Source of the DNA: Aliagarivorans marinus DSM 23064
GTDB lineage: Bacteria; Pseudomonadota; Gammaproteobacteria; Enterobacterales; Celerinatantimonadaceae
Length of the DNA stretch: 56,585 bases
Direction: 5' to 3'
Assembly (NCBI RefSeq): GCF_000429485.1
Contig: NZ_AUBY01000014.1
Coordinates: forward strand, 104,361-160,945
Shown here: positions 43,240-52,152 of the stretch, piece by piece
Numbering within the stretch: position 1 is the stretch's first letter
Layout of the letters: every line of letters begins with the position of its first letter
Translations under genes and position numbers: made by a program
The notes under the pieces: model-generated
Database searches by the model: none
What the model saw: only the letters and a program-made list of their open reading frames with translations
Told to the model about the DNA's origin: nothing

Positions 43240-45084
43240 TTACAGTTTGCTCTTATCGCGCACCGCACCTTTGTCGGCGCTGGTGGCGAAGTGGGCGTAC
43301 ATTTTTAGCGAAGTACTTACCTCGCGTACGCGATTGACCGGCTGCCAGGCTTTCTCGCCACGTGCTTCCATTGCGCTACGGCGCTCGGCCAGTACCGCGT
43401 CATCGACCAGTAGCTCAATGCGACGTTTCGGGATATCGATATCGATGATATCGCCGTTCTCCACCAAGGCTACGGTGCCGCCGCTGGCCGCTTCCGGTGA
43501 GATATGACCAATCGACAGACCCGAGGTACCGCCAGAGAAGCGGCCGTCGGTGATCAGCGCACATTTCTTGCCCAGTCCCATGGATTTCAGGTAAGAGGTG
43601 GGGTAGAGCATCTCTTGCATACCCGGGCCACCTTTCGGGCCTTCATAGCGGATCAGCACCACTTCACCGGCTTGTACGCTGCCATCGAGGATGCCTGCTA
43701 CCGCGTCGTCTTGGCTCTCGAAGATGCGCGCTGGGCCTTTGAACACCAGGTTCTCATCGTCCACACCGGCGGTTTTTACGATACAGCCATCGGCAGCCAG
43801 ATTACCGCTCAATACCGCCAGACCACCCTCTTCGCTAAAGGCATTCTCATAGGAGCGGATACAGCCGCCTGCGCGGTCATCATCCAAGGTGTCCCAACGG
43901 CAGTCTTGGCTGAAGGCTTGGGTGGTACGAATACCGGCAGGGCCGGCGCGGTAGAACTCTTTCACTGCTTCATCTTGGGTTTGCATGATGTCGTACTTGG
44001 CTAGGGTATCGGCCAGGGTTTCACCCAGTACGTTGGTCACGTTGCGGTTGAGTTTACCGGCGCGATCCAGCTCGCCAAGGATACCCATGATGCCACCGGC
44101 GCGGTGCACGTCTTCCATATGATAGAGGTTGGTGGACGGGGCCACTTTACATAGCTGAGGAACTCGGCGGCTCAGCTCGTCCATGTGGTCCATGTTGTAG
44201 TCGACTCCAGCTTCTTGAGCCGCAGCCAACAGGTGCAACACGGTATTGGTGGAACCGCCCATAGCGATATCCAGCGTCATGGCATTTTCGAAGGCTTCGA
44301 AGCTGGCGATGGCGCGCGGCAGTACGCTCTCGTCGTCCTGCTCGTAGTAACGCTTACACAGATCAACGATGCGGCTACCGGCGGTTTTAAATAGCTTCTC
44401 ACGGTCGGCGTGGGTGGCCAGCAGTGAACCGTTACCCGGCTGGCTCAGGCCAAGCGCTTCGGTCAAACAGTTCATCGAGTTGGCGGTAAACATGCCCGAG
44501 CACGAACCACAGGTTGGGCAGGCGCTGCGCTCTACTGCTTCGCTGTCTTCATCGCTGACGTTCTTGTCGGCGCCCATCACCATGGCGTCTACCAAGTCGA
44601 GCTTGATGATTTGGTCGCTTAGCTTGGTTTTGCCCGCTTCCATAGGGCCGCCCGAAACGAAGATGGCTGGGATGTTCAGACGCATAGCCGCCATCAGCAT
44701 TCCCGGGGTGATCTTGTCACAGTTGGAGATACACACCATGGCGTCGGCGCAGTGGGCGTTGACCATGTACTCGACCGAGTCGGCAATCAAATCACGCGAA
44801 GGCAGGCTGTAGAGCATGCCGCCGTGGCCCATGGCAATGCCGTCATCCACTGCGATGGTGTTGAATTCCTTGGCTACGCCGCCGGCTTCTTCAATCGAGC
44901 GAGCGACCAGTTGGCCGAGATCTTTGAGGTGCACGTGGCCGGGCACGAATTGGGTAAATGAGTTCACCACCGCAATGATCGGTTTGCCGAAGTCGCCCTC
45001 TTTGGTGCCAGTGGCACGCCAGAGCGCTCGGGCGCCCGCCATATTGCGTCCTTCAGTGGTGGTTGCACTTCGCAGTTTAGGCAT
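43240..45084 (-). CDS. ilvD: Dihydroxy-acid dehydratase
   Basis: 614 residues, the usual length. Conserved segments include [60 protein letters not shown] (iron-sulfur cysteines) and [20 protein letters not shown] near the C-terminus. The enzyme dehydrates dihydroxy-acids to the keto acids of valine and isoleucine. A ribosome site (ggagaaaggc) precedes ATG 45084. It lies 32 bases after ilvM and is part of the ilvGMDA unit. Confidence 0.96.
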   Translation of the reverse strand: MPKLRSATTTEGRNMAGARALWRATGTKEGDFGKPIIAVVNSFTQFVPGHVHLKDLGQLVARSIEEAGGVAKEFNTIAVDDGIAMGHGGMLYSLPSRDLIADSVEYMVNAHCADAMVCISNCDKITPGMLMAAMRLNIPAIFVSGGPMEAGKTKLSDQIIKLDLVDAMVMGADKNVSDEDSEAVERSACPTCGSCSGMFTANSMNCLTEALGLSQPGNGSLLATHADREKLFKTAGSRIVDLCKRYYEQDDESVLPRAIASFEAFENAMTLDIAMGGSTNTVLHLLAAAQEAGVDYNMDHMDELSRRVPQLCKVAPSTNLYHMEDVHRAGGIMGILGELDRAGKLNRNVTNVLGETLADTLAKYDIMQTQDEAVKEFYRAGPAGIRTTQAFSQDCRWDTLDDDRAGGCIRSYENAFSEEGGLAVLSGNLAADGCIVKTAGVDDENLVFKGPARIFESQDDAVAGILDGSVQAGEVVLIRYEGPKGGPGMQEMLYPTSYLKSMGLGKKCALITDGRFSGGTSGLSIGHISPEAASGGTVALVENGDIIDIDIPKRRIELLVDDAVLAERRSAMEARGEKAWQPVNRVREVSTSLKMYAHFATSADKGAVRDKSKL

Positions 45085-45116
45085 TGCCTTTCTCCATTAA
45101 GCTGTGTTTGTTCCGT

Positions 45117-45380
45117 CTACGCCTTCGCCGAGGCTGCGCTGTGGGTAGCGTTGAGTTCGACCTGTTGCACGTCGACCAGCTTTTCCAGCTGAGAACGCAG
45201 CAAGTGAATCGGCCGTTCACTGCTCACCCGCAGAGCGATATGTTGTTGTTGCTCATAGCCACTGCCGTGTTGGCTGAGTTCCATGGATTGTACTCGAAAA
45301 CCCCGGTGACGTGTTACGCGAAGTACCCGTTCAAATAATTCGTCCTGTCCGCGGGCGGTGAGCGAGAGACTGTATTCCAT
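45117..45380 (-). CDS. ilvM: Acetolactate synthase II small (regulatory) subunit
   Basis: 87 residues. An ACT-like domain is evident (EYSLSLTARGQDELFERVLR, then VTRHRGFRVQSMEL), matching IlvM (E. coli 87 residues). It binds and activates the large subunit. The start overlaps the ilvG stop as taatg at 45380, the classical arrangement; an ATG two codons earlier is also in frame. Confidence 0.92.
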   Translation of the reverse strand: MEYSLSLTARGQDELFERVLRVTRHRGFRVQSMELSQHGSGYEQQQHIALRVSSERPIHLLRSQLEKLVDVQQVELNATHSAASAKA

Positions 45381-47032
45381 TAGCATTGCTCCAACATGTT
45401 GTGATTTGCCGCGTTAGGTGGCACCAGCGGCCAGACGTTTTCTTCGGCATCAATGAGTACGTGTAATAAATAGGGGCCATCGGCGCTGAGCATTCGCTTC
45501 AGTGCTGGCGCTACTTGTTCTTTTTTGACAATGGTTTCGCCGGGAATGTTAAAGGCGGCGGCCATCGCCACGAAATCGGGGTTGTCGTCGAGGATGGTTT
45601 CGCTGTGGCGGCCATCGAAGAACAGCGACTGCCACTGACGCACCATACCCAAGCGATTGTTATCCAACAGCACCATTTTAAGCGGTAGGCGGGCACGCTT
45701 GATGGAGGTGAGCTCCTGCACATTCATCATAAAAGAGCCGTCGCCGGAGACGCACACCACGGTATCGTCGGGGCGGGCAAACTGCGCACCGACCGCTGCC
45801 GGCAAGCCAAAGCCCATGGTGCCAAGTCCTGCGCTGCTTAGGTGATTCTCTGGGGCATCGAATTCCATGTGCTGGGCTACCCACATCTGGTGCTGGCCTA
45901 CATCGCAGGTGACTACCGAGTCCTGATTCAGGCTGTCGCTCAGTTGCTTAAGTAGCAGCGGTGCGTAGATCGCATCCCCTGGGTGGTCGTAGCGCCAAGC
46001 ATTCTGTTGCTTAAGCGCTGCGGTGTGTTCGCGCCAAGGGCCAATGGCCAACTCGGTGGCCAGCAGTGGCAGGGTGGTTTTCAGCGGGCTGGACAGGCTA
46101 ACATCCGGCGCGCGGCGTTTGCCAAACTCACTGGCGTCGATGTCGAGGTGGATAACCTTGGCGTGGGGGGCGAACTCATCCAGCTTGCCGGTTACCCGAT
46201 CATCAAAGCGGGCGCCGATCACCAGCAATAGGTCACATTCTTGAACACTGAGGTTGGCGGCTTTGGTGCCGTGCATGCCCAACATGCCCAGGTGGGAGGG
46301 GCTGTCGGAAGACACGGCACCAATGCCTTTAAGGGTGGTGACACTGGGCATACCGGTCACCGCTAAGAATTCGCGCAGCTCGTTAACGGCATCGGCCATG
46401 CCTACGCCGCCACCGATGTAGGCCATTGGCTTATGAGCGCCCAGTAGCAACTGGCGGGCGCTATCGAGTAGCTCTTGGCTGGGGATGGCAAAGTCAGGCG
46501 CACTGGCTAAATAGGGGTGAGATTCCAGGATCTCCGCCAGCTGGATATTCTTAGGTACGTCAATCAAAACCGGGCCGGGGCGACCTGAGGTGGCGATATC
46601 AAAGGCCTTGGCGATGGTGTGTTTGAGCTCTGCCGGGTCATTGACCAAGAAGCTATGTTTGGTGACTGAGAGAGACATGCCCAGTACATCGACTTCTTGA
46701 AAGGCATCGGTGCCGATGGCGTCTTGGGCCACTTGCCCGGTAATGGCAACTAGCGGGATCGAATCGAGCATGGCTTCGGCCAGGCCGGTGACTAAGTTGG
46801 TGGCACCGGGGCCGGAGGTAGCGATACATACGCCCGGGGCAGCTGATTTGCTGGCTCGCGCATAGCCCACCGCGGCCATGGCGGCACCTTGTTCATGACG
46901 GCATAGCAGGTGCTCGACTCCGCCATCGTATAAGGCGTCGTACAAGGGCATGATGGCCCCCCCCGGATAGCCAAACACCTGAGTCACACCTTGCTGCCTG
47001 AGTGCCTCAACAATGATCTGTGCGCCGTTCAT
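45380..47032 (-). CDS. ilvG: Acetolactate synthase II large subunit
   Basis: 550 residues, full length, with no frameshift (unlike the silent E. coli K-12 copy). The N-terminal [20 protein letters not shown] with [14 protein letters not shown] contains the catalytic glutamate, and [13 protein letters not shown] with [13 protein letters not shown] is the thiamine-diphosphate/metal site. It condenses pyruvate with pyruvate or 2-oxobutanoate, the first common step of branched-chain amino acid synthesis. It follows a leader peptide and attenuator. There is no ilvE in this operon. Confidence 0.95.
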   Translation of the reverse strand: MNGAQIIVEALRQQGVTQVFGYPGGAIMPLYDALYDGGVEHLLCRHEQGAAMAAVGYARASKSAAPGVCIATSGPGATNLVTGLAEAMLDSIPLVAITGQVAQDAIGTDAFQEVDVLGMSLSVTKHSFLVNDPAELKHTIAKAFDIATSGRPGPVLIDVPKNIQLAEILESHPYLASAPDFAIPSQELLDSARQLLLGAHKPMAYIGGGVGMADAVNELREFLAVTGMPSVTTLKGIGAVSSDSPSHLGMLGMHGTKAANLSVQECDLLLVIGARFDDRVTGKLDEFAPHAKVIHLDIDASEFGKRRAPDVSLSSPLKTTLPLLATELAIGPWREHTAALKQQNAWRYDHPGDAIYAPLLLKQLSDSLNQDSVVTCDVGQHQMWVAQHMEFDAPENHLSSAGLGTMGFGLPAAVGAQFARPDDTVVCVSGDGSFMMNVQELTSIKRARLPLKMVLLDNNRLGMVRQWQSLFFDGRHSETILDDNPDFVAMAAAFNIPGETIVKKEQVAPALKRMLSADGPYLLHVLIDAEENVWPLVPPNAANHNMLEQC

Positions 47033-47060
47033 ATTCTTTGATCCCTAAACTCTTGTCCTA

Positions 47061-47097
47061 AAAAACGAAAAACCCCCGGACCTTGCGGTGCGGGGGT
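47061..47097 (-). terminator. ilv operon attenuator terminator
   Basis: Between the leader peptide and ilvG, an 11-bp stem with one mismatch (plus-strand 47072-47082 with 47087-47097) closes a gcaa loop on the transcribed strand. The run tttttcgtttttt follows. This fits the terminator of a translation-controlled attenuator. Confidence 0.9.
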
Positions 47098-47115
47098 AAT
47101 CTTTGCTCGATGCTT

Positions 47116-47199
47116 TTATGCTTGCAGCAAGGCTCCCCCGCGTGAGTCAATAATGACCACCAGGACTAGCACTAGAATGACGGCTGCAGTTGTAAACAT
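47116..47199 (-). CDS. ilvL: ilv leader peptide
   Basis: 27 residues from ATG 47199, with aagggatc upstream. The core VILVLVLVVII is a run of branched-chain residues (Val, Leu, Ile) that only a leader peptide would be expected to have. When charged Val, Leu or Ile tRNA is scarce the ribosome stalls here and the downstream terminator does not form. The peptide is followed 19 bases later by the attenuator stem. A longer upstream frame is not needed. Confidence 0.92.
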   Translation of the reverse strand: MFTTAAVILVLVLVVIIDSRGGALLQA

Positions 47200-47517
47200 C
47201 GAAGATCCCTTAATCAATCTGCCATAACAAGTATCACAGTGATTTATTCGAGGCAAGGGGGAGAATGTTGCGGAAAGTTCTGCTGATGGAGCGAATAATA
47301 AACAATGAGCAGTCAAAGTGATTGCTGAATTTTTCTTATACAGTATAAAAGGGTGCGGTCTGGCCTTGATGCCGAAGAAATTACTGTAAAACCCGTAGAA
47401 TTCACTATCGAAATTAATTTGAAATTAACCGGTTTCTTGGTGGCTTGTGCGCTGGATGCTTTGTGACGCGCTGTGGCTTTGCAATACTGGGCGAAGCCCA
47501 AATGAAGTGAGCATGCG
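47200..47517. other. Divergent promoter region of ilvL and the acetyltransferase gene
   Basis: 318 bases without a gene. It should hold the ilv promoter (minus strand) and the promoter for the gene at 47518. Several ttgact/ttgcct-like hexamers are present, but none pairs with a good -10 box at normal spacing, so I assign none. No other structure is evident. Confidence 0.4.
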
Positions 47518-48066
47518 ATGACTGAAAAAGAAAAAATGTTAAGTGGTGAGGCCTATCAGGCCTTTGATGGTGAGTTGGTCGAAGAGCGCAAGCAGGCCAA
47601 GATGCTGTGCTACGAGTTCAACCAGATGCCACCGGATGAAGACCTGCGTTCAGACGTACTTGCCGACCTGCTACCCAACAGCCTCGACCCCTGGATTGAA
47701 GCGCCGTTTTACTGCGATTACGGTTACAACATCGTGACCGGCAAGAACTTCTATGCCAACCATGGTTGTATCATCCTCGATTGCGCCGAGGTGAAGATTG
47801 GCGATGACGTGCTATTGGCCCCGGGTGTACAAATCTCCACGGCAACCCATCCACTGAATGCGCGAGAACGTACCGAAGGCTGGGAGTATGCCAAGGCGAT
47901 CACCATTGGCGATCGGGTATGGATAGGTATGGGCGCGCAAATATTACCGGGCGTTACCATTGGCGATGATGCGGTCATAGCCGCTGGTGCGGTGGTTAGC
48001 CGCGATGTACCAGCTGGCATGGTGGTTGGTGGCGTGCCCGCTAAGGTGATTAAAGCCTGCGACTAG
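47518..48066 (+). CDS. Maltose/galactoside O-acetyltransferase family protein
   Basis: 182 residues, near the Maa length of 183. The N-terminal [20 protein letters not shown] with [14 protein letters not shown] is the maltose-acetyltransferase leader. The body is a left-handed beta-helix (hexapeptide repeats) ending in [20 protein letters not shown] with catalytic His in the STATHPL segment. It transfers acetyl from acetyl-CoA to sugar hydroxyls; the natural substrate is uncertain. The next gene begins 3 bases after its stop. Confidence 0.87.
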   Translation: MTEKEKMLSGEAYQAFDGELVEERKQAKMLCYEFNQMPPDEDLRSDVLADLLPNSLDPWIEAPFYCDYGYNIVTGKNFYANHGCIILDCAEVKIGDDVLLAPGVQISTATHPLNARERTEGWEYAKAITIGDRVWIGMGAQILPGVTIGDDAVIAAGAVVSRDVPAGMVVGGVPAKVIKACD

Positions 48067-48069
48067 CGC

Positions 48070-48891
48070 GTGGCTGGCACCCAATTAACAAGTGAGACAC
48101 TGTTGCAAGATATTATCGAGATAGGCTGGGGACAGCTAGCGCTTTTCTCCCTGATCCTGTTGATTCCAGTGGGGATCGATCGGGCGTTTAAGTTAGGCCT
48201 TCTGGCTGAAAGCGCCGTTTCCATCGCGCGAATGATAGTGCAACTGGCGCTGGTTGGCCTCTATCTCGAGTTCTTGTTTGAGCTAAATAGTGTGTGGGTC
48301 AACCTTGCATGGCTAGCCGTGATGTTGGTGGTCGGTAGCCGCGCCATCAGCCGTAAGGCAAAGTTGCGCAGTTGGCGAGTGAGTGTGCCGGTGTTTTGTG
48401 GCTTGAGTCTGGGCGTTTTGCCGCTAGTCGGGCTGATGCTGTTCGGTTTGCTGCAACCTTCTCCTTGGCACCATGCCCAGTATTTGATCCCACTGGCGGG
48501 AATGCTGCTGGGCAATAGCCTCAGCGCCAACATCGTCGCGCTACAACACCTGTTCGGCGCTTTTGAGCAGCGTGAGCTGGAGTACCACGGTGCACTCTCG
48601 TTGGGAGCCTCTCCCGGCTATGCCTGTTTCCCCTTTGTGCAAGCGGCGATGCGTCAGTCGTTTGCGCCGATCTTAGCCTCGATGAGCGCAACCGGTTTGG
48701 TTACCCTGCCGGGCATGATGACCGGACAGATCCTTGGCGGCACCTCGCCACTGCTCGCCATCAAATACCAGCTAGTGATTATGCTAGCGATCTTTGTCAT
48801 GTTGTTCGTGTCGGTGGCAGTTTGCTTGAGCTTGAGCGTACGTAGCCTGCTTAACGACAGCGGCCGCTTGCTAGTACAGCGCGACGCCTAA
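48070..48891 (+). CDS. FetB/UPF0014-family permease, without its ATPase
   Basis: 273 residues from GTG 48070, only 3 bases after the acetyltransferase stop. It has about seven hydrophobic helices. The segments AGMLLGNSLSANIVALQHLF and SATGLVTLPGMMTGQILGGT are typical of FetB (YbbM), the membrane part of an ABC exporter linked to iron homeostasis in E. coli. The usual partner ATPase FetA is not next to it in either direction. The partner must be encoded elsewhere, or this is an orphan. Confidence 0.8.
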   Translation: MAGTQLTSETLLQDIIEIGWGQLALFSLILLIPVGIDRAFKLGLLAESAVSIARMIVQLALVGLYLEFLFELNSVWVNLAWLAVMLVVGSRAISRKAKLRSWRVSVPVFCGLSLGVLPLVGLMLFGLLQPSPWHHAQYLIPLAGMLLGNSLSANIVALQHLFGAFEQRELEYHGALSLGASPGYACFPFVQAAMRQSFAPILASMSATGLVTLPGMMTGQILGGTSPLLAIKYQLVIMLAIFVMLFVSVAVCLSLSVRSLLNDSGRLLVQRDA

Positions 48892-48984
48892 GACTTCCCT
48901 ATCAATCTGATTGAAAATAGCCATTTCTCTCGATGGATGCACCCAACTATAGTTAAAGGGTAAGCGACAGTCAGGAGAGACACG

Positions 48985-49401
48985 ATGCAGGACCTAAGTG
49001 TTAAACAATATATGCGCCGCCAGTTTTTGAGCTTTACGCCAGAGACCAGCATCAGCGATATCAGCCATGCGCTGGTGGAAAGCGGCCAACTCGGTGCCCC
49101 GGTGGTCAATCAGCACAAACAGTTGGTGGGCTGGGTATCAGAGCGCGATTGCTTGGTGCAGATGCTGCAAGCCGGTTATTACTGCGATCAGACCGCATTA
49201 GCCAAAGATTTGATGAAGCCCGAGGTGCTGAGCGTTTCGCCAGAGACCAGCATTCTTGATCTAGCCAGACAGATGACCGACGACAAACCGAAGGTCTATC
49301 CAGTAGTCGAAAACCAGCGCATCATCGGCTTGATCGATCGCAGTATGGTGCTGAAGGTGCTTGATCAACAGCAACAGCAGTGCTTTAAACATCAAGCTTA
49401 A
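48985..49401 (+). CDS. Two-CBS-domain protein
   Basis: 138 residues made of two CBS domains: SVKQYMRRQFLSFTPETSIS onward (about 3-65), and AKDLMKPEVLSVSPETSILD onward (about 72-134). Both contain the G-x-D/S-R pattern (VGWVSERDCL and IGLIDRSMVL). Such pairs bind adenine nucleotides (AMP, ATP, SAM) and act as energy or nucleotide sensors. With no attached enzyme or channel, the partner is unknown. A ribosome site (caggagag) lies 7 bases before the start. Confidence 0.85.
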   Translation: MQDLSVKQYMRRQFLSFTPETSISDISHALVESGQLGAPVVNQHKQLVGWVSERDCLVQMLQAGYYCDQTALAKDLMKPEVLSVSPETSILDLARQMTDDKPKVYPVVENQRIIGLIDRSMVLKVLDQQQQQCFKHQA

Positions 49402-49512
49402 ATCAAGGCGCTCACGGGGAAGCAATCGCTAACCCGAGCGCCGTTGTAGAAATAATACTCAAGGCTTGAGGGGAAGAGCCGATAAAGCTTGTGCGTGGCA
49501 GCAATGACTGGC

Positions 49513-49633
49513 GTTACCGATAGGACAGCAACCTGGTTGCTGGGTAACACGGCCAATGTTTGCAACGCGGCAAGCTCGAGATGCAGCGAGCGACGTACGA
49601 GTCGACCCTGTCAGCGGCAACTGGCAGGGTCGA
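49513..49633. other. Stem-loop-rich interval, possible structured RNA
   Basis: Within the gap 49402-49666 there are nested inverted repeats: gttacc (49513-49518) with ggtaac (49543-49548) enclosing cagcaac-ctg-gttgctg (49526-49542). Downstream lies a 12-bp stem with one G-U pair, tcgaccctgtca (49602-49613) with tggcagggtcga (49622-49633). This much pairing in a short non-coding stretch suggests an RNA or mRNA leader. I recognise no known family. Confidence 0.45.
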
Positions 49634-49666
49634 GGCCGACAATCAACACAGTTTGGGAGTATGTGG

Positions 49667-49837
49667 ATGACCGTCAGCAAGCGAAGCTTAACAACCAATC
49701 GCAACAATATCAACGACTTAGCTCATAGCGCTCTATGTGCTTTGCGCTCCGGCCAAAGCGTTATCGCCCGGCATTACTGGGAAGCCGCAAAGTCTCAACT
49801 ACAACTCAGTCAACGCAACCCGCGCCATAGCAAATAG
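49667..49837 (+). CDS. Small protein of unknown function (56 residues)
   Basis: The frame from ATG 49667 to the stop at 49837 has gggag 7 bases before the start, a proper ribosome site. The product (MTVSKRSLTTNRNNINDLAH, then SALCALRSGQSVIARHYWEA) is basic, without a signal peptide or membrane segment. An ATG two codons upstream abuts the ribosome site. It lies directly after the stem-loop-rich interval and 90 bases before yifB. I recognise no family, and it may not be translated. Confidence 0.4.
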   Translation: MTVSKRSLTTNRNNINDLAHSALCALRSGQSVIARHYWEAAKSQLQLSQRNPRHSK

Positions 49838-49927
49838 CTCAGAGTTCTACCCCACTAACATTTCGGCTTAATGCTCACGCCCTCTCTCAACTATTATTGT
49901 CTTAGTTGTCAATTGCGAGGGTGAGTA

Positions 49928-51442
49928 ATGAGCTTAGCGTTGGTGGGTACGCGCGGTTTGCTCGGCATGGAGGCGCAGGCGGTCACGGTTGAGGTGCACC
50001 TCTCCGCTGGCCTGCCCGCTTTTAATATCGTTGGACTACCCGAGGCCTCGGTTCGAGAAGCGAAGGACCGAGTGCGTAGCGCGCTGATAAACAGCGGCTT
50101 CGAGTTTCCTTCCAAAAGAATCACCGTGAGTTTAGCACCGGCCGATCTGCCGAAAAGCGGTGGCCGCTATGACTTGCCCATTGCCCTCGGGATCCTCTCC
50201 GCGTCCGGTGGCCTGCCCGGTGTCGATCTGTCCAAGGATTGCTATGTGGGCGAGCTGGCGCTATCAGGGGAGCTAAGAGGGGTGGAGGGCGTGATTGCCA
50301 CCGCCCTAGCCGCGCGTGAGCAACAGCAGCGCTTGTACCTGGCCATGGGCGACGCCTGCCAAGCTGCGCGTATCAAAGCGCTGGATGTGGTAGGCAGCGA
50401 ATCCTTGGCCCAGCTAACTGCGATGCTCAATGGCCAGCAACAGCTAAGCGTTATCCCACCGCAAGTCGCTCTGGATGAGGTGCCCGAGCAGCTGCCGGAT
50501 CTTCAGGAGGTGTTGGGGCAGCCGCTGGCCAAGCGGGCGCTGGAGTTGGCCGCTATCGGGCGCCATAACCTCTTGTTTCTGGGGCCGCCCGGCACTGGGA
50601 AGACCATGCTCGCCAGCCGCTTACCTGGGATCCTACCGCCGCTCGATGAACTGCAGGCAGTGGAAGCGGCGGCCATTGCCTCGGTGGCGAACCTTCCAAG
50701 AGAAGATGGCCAGTGGTATCTACCACCGTTTCGTAGCCCCCATCACAGCGCCTCGATGGTAGCGCTGGTGGGAGGCGGCTCGGTGCCCAAGCCCGGTGAG
50801 ATTAGCTTAGCGCACAATGGTGTGCTGTTTCTCGACGAGCTCCCAGAGTTCCCCCGTTCAGTGTTAGATGCACTGCGCCAACCTTTGGAGGCCGGTGTGG
50901 TCAATATCTCGCGCGCTGCGCGTCAGGTGAGCTTTCCGGCGCGCTTTCAGTTGATTGCCGCAATGAATCCCTCGCCGTGTGGTCATTACCAAGGTGCGCA
51001 GATGCGTAGCAACCCTGATCAGATCCTCAAGTATCTGCAGCGTCTCTCTGGACCGTTTCTTGACCGCTTCGACTTGAGTATCGAAGTCAGCCCCTTACCT
51101 CAAGGTAGCCTGTCAAAGAGTGGTGATGGTGAAAGCAGCGTTGAGGTGCGAGAGCGGGTGATGACGGCGCGAGCACGCCAACTGCAACGACAAGGCAAGC
51201 TAAACAGCGAGCTAAGTGGCCGAGAGCTGTCCCAATACGCCCGCTTGGATATCGAGGATGCCCGCTTTCTAGAGCAGAGCATTCACCAGCTGGGCTTGTC
51301 GACCCGGGCGTTTCATCGTATCTGGCGGTTGGCGAGAAGTATTGCCGATGGACAGGATCTGGCCGATATTAAGCGGGTGCATCTCAGTGAGGCTTTGAGC
51401 TATCGAGCGATGGAGCGTTTGCTGGCGAAGTTGGCGGCCTAA
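49928..51442 (+). CDS. YifB/ComM-family AAA+ ATPase (Mg-chelatase-like)
   Basis: 504 residues, the usual length. An N-terminal S5-like/ChlI domain (SLALVGTRGLLGMEAQAVTV onward, about 1-175) precedes an AAA+ domain with Walker A GPPGTGKTM (219-227) and Walker B GVLFLDELPEF near 300, plus MNPSPCGHYQGA. The protein is the ComM/YifB type; ComM in Vibrio is a hexameric helicase for branch migration during natural transformation. Presence of the gene does not by itself prove competence. In E. coli yifB lies next to the ilv operon, and here it lies about 3 kb from ilvL. Confidence 0.93.
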   Translation: MSLALVGTRGLLGMEAQAVTVEVHLSAGLPAFNIVGLPEASVREAKDRVRSALINSGFEFPSKRITVSLAPADLPKSGGRYDLPIALGILSASGGLPGVDLSKDCYVGELALSGELRGVEGVIATALAAREQQQRLYLAMGDACQAARIKALDVVGSESLAQLTAMLNGQQQLSVIPPQVALDEVPEQLPDLQEVLGQPLAKRALELAAIGRHNLLFLGPPGTGKTMLASRLPGILPPLDELQAVEAAAIASVANLPREDGQWYLPPFRSPHHSASMVALVGGGSVPKPGEISLAHNGVLFLDELPEFPRSVLDALRQPLEAGVVNISRAARQVSFPARFQLIAAMNPSPCGHYQGAQMRSNPDQILKYLQRLSGPFLDRFDLSIEVSPLPQGSLSKSGDGESSVEVRERVMTARARQLQRQGKLNSELSGRELSQYARLDIEDARFLEQSIHQLGLSTRAFHRIWRLARSIADGQDLADIKRVHLSEALSYRAMERLLAKLAA

Positions 51443-51456
51443 GCCGCCGATATAGC

Positions 51457-51996
51457 TTAAGCGAGTAATCCAGCTAGGCGGGCTTGGGTGAAGGCGGCGA
51501 TGGTTTTGGCGTCGGCAACATCGCCTTGTTTGACGGCTTGCTCAAACTGCTCGATATCCATCTCTATCACTTCGATAAACTCATCCTCGTCGCACTCGCC
51601 TTGTTTAAAACTCAGGTCGTGGGCGGCGAAGATATGTTGCACCTCGTCGCAGAAGCCAACGGCGGGGTATAGCTTGCCGATTAACTGCCATTTGTCGGCG
51701 CTTAGGTTGGCTTCTTCCTGCAGTTCGCGTTGCGCGCAGTGCAGCGGCGAAGCCTCATTTTCTTCAAGGGTGCCGGCAGGGAACTCGACCACCCAGGCAT
51801 CAACAGCCGGGCGATACTGACGCACTAATACTAGTTTTCCTTCTTCACTCACTGGGACGATCACCACCGCGCCCGGGTGATGGATGTACTTTACGGTTTG
51901 ACGCTGGCGGTCAGGGAACACCCGTTGGGTACGGTGTAGTTCTAGTCGGCTCCAGCTATGTTCAATATGTGTCTTAAAGTCGTTGCTATCGGCCAT
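51457..51996 (-). CDS. Nudix hydrolase (ADP-ribose pyrophosphatase-like)
   Basis: 179 residues. The segment VVEFPAGTLEENEASPLHCA followed by QRELQEEANL is the Nudix box region. Compared with the canonical G-x5-E-x7-REU-x-EE-x-G-U it has one extra residue (x8) and Asn in place of the last Gly, while the metal-binding REL-x-EE is intact. VRQYRPAVDAWVVEFPAG upstream is typical of NudF-like enzymes that split ADP-ribose into AMP and ribose phosphate. The substrate therefore remains probable, not sure. It ends 15 bases after the convergent yifB stop. Confidence 0.8.
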   Translation of the reverse strand: MADSNDFKTHIEHSWSRLELHRTQRVFPDRQRQTVKYIHHPGAVVIVPVSEEGKLVLVRQYRPAVDAWVVEFPAGTLEENEASPLHCAQRELQEEANLSADKWQLIGKLYPAVGFCDEVQHIFAAHDLSFKQGECDEDEFIEVIEMDIEQFEQAVKQGDVADAKTIAAFTQARLAGLLA

Positions 51997-52152
51997 TCAG
52001 GCCCCCCTCTATGTGGTTCGCGGCTCTCGCAATCTTAGCCTAGACTGTTGTCTAAATTGGATTTTCTGTATAGTCCTGTGATTTCAACACAGTTATTACT
52101 ACGGGTTCTCAGGCTTGGCCGTTCACCCGTTTATCGATGTTAAGGAGCCGCA

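Noticed and set aside
43504-44004. Plus-strand open frame of 166 codons
   Set aside because: It is antisense to ilvD, whose conserved motifs run through the same region.
49489-49728. Open frame of 79 codons in the stem-loop-rich interval
   Set aside because: It runs through the hairpins, lacks a ribosome site and is poor in protein-like composition; the later frame at 49667 is better supported.
51433-51448. ggcggc-ctaa-gccgcc hairpin at the yifB stop as terminator
   Set aside because: The stem is only 6 bp, with no U-run on either side.
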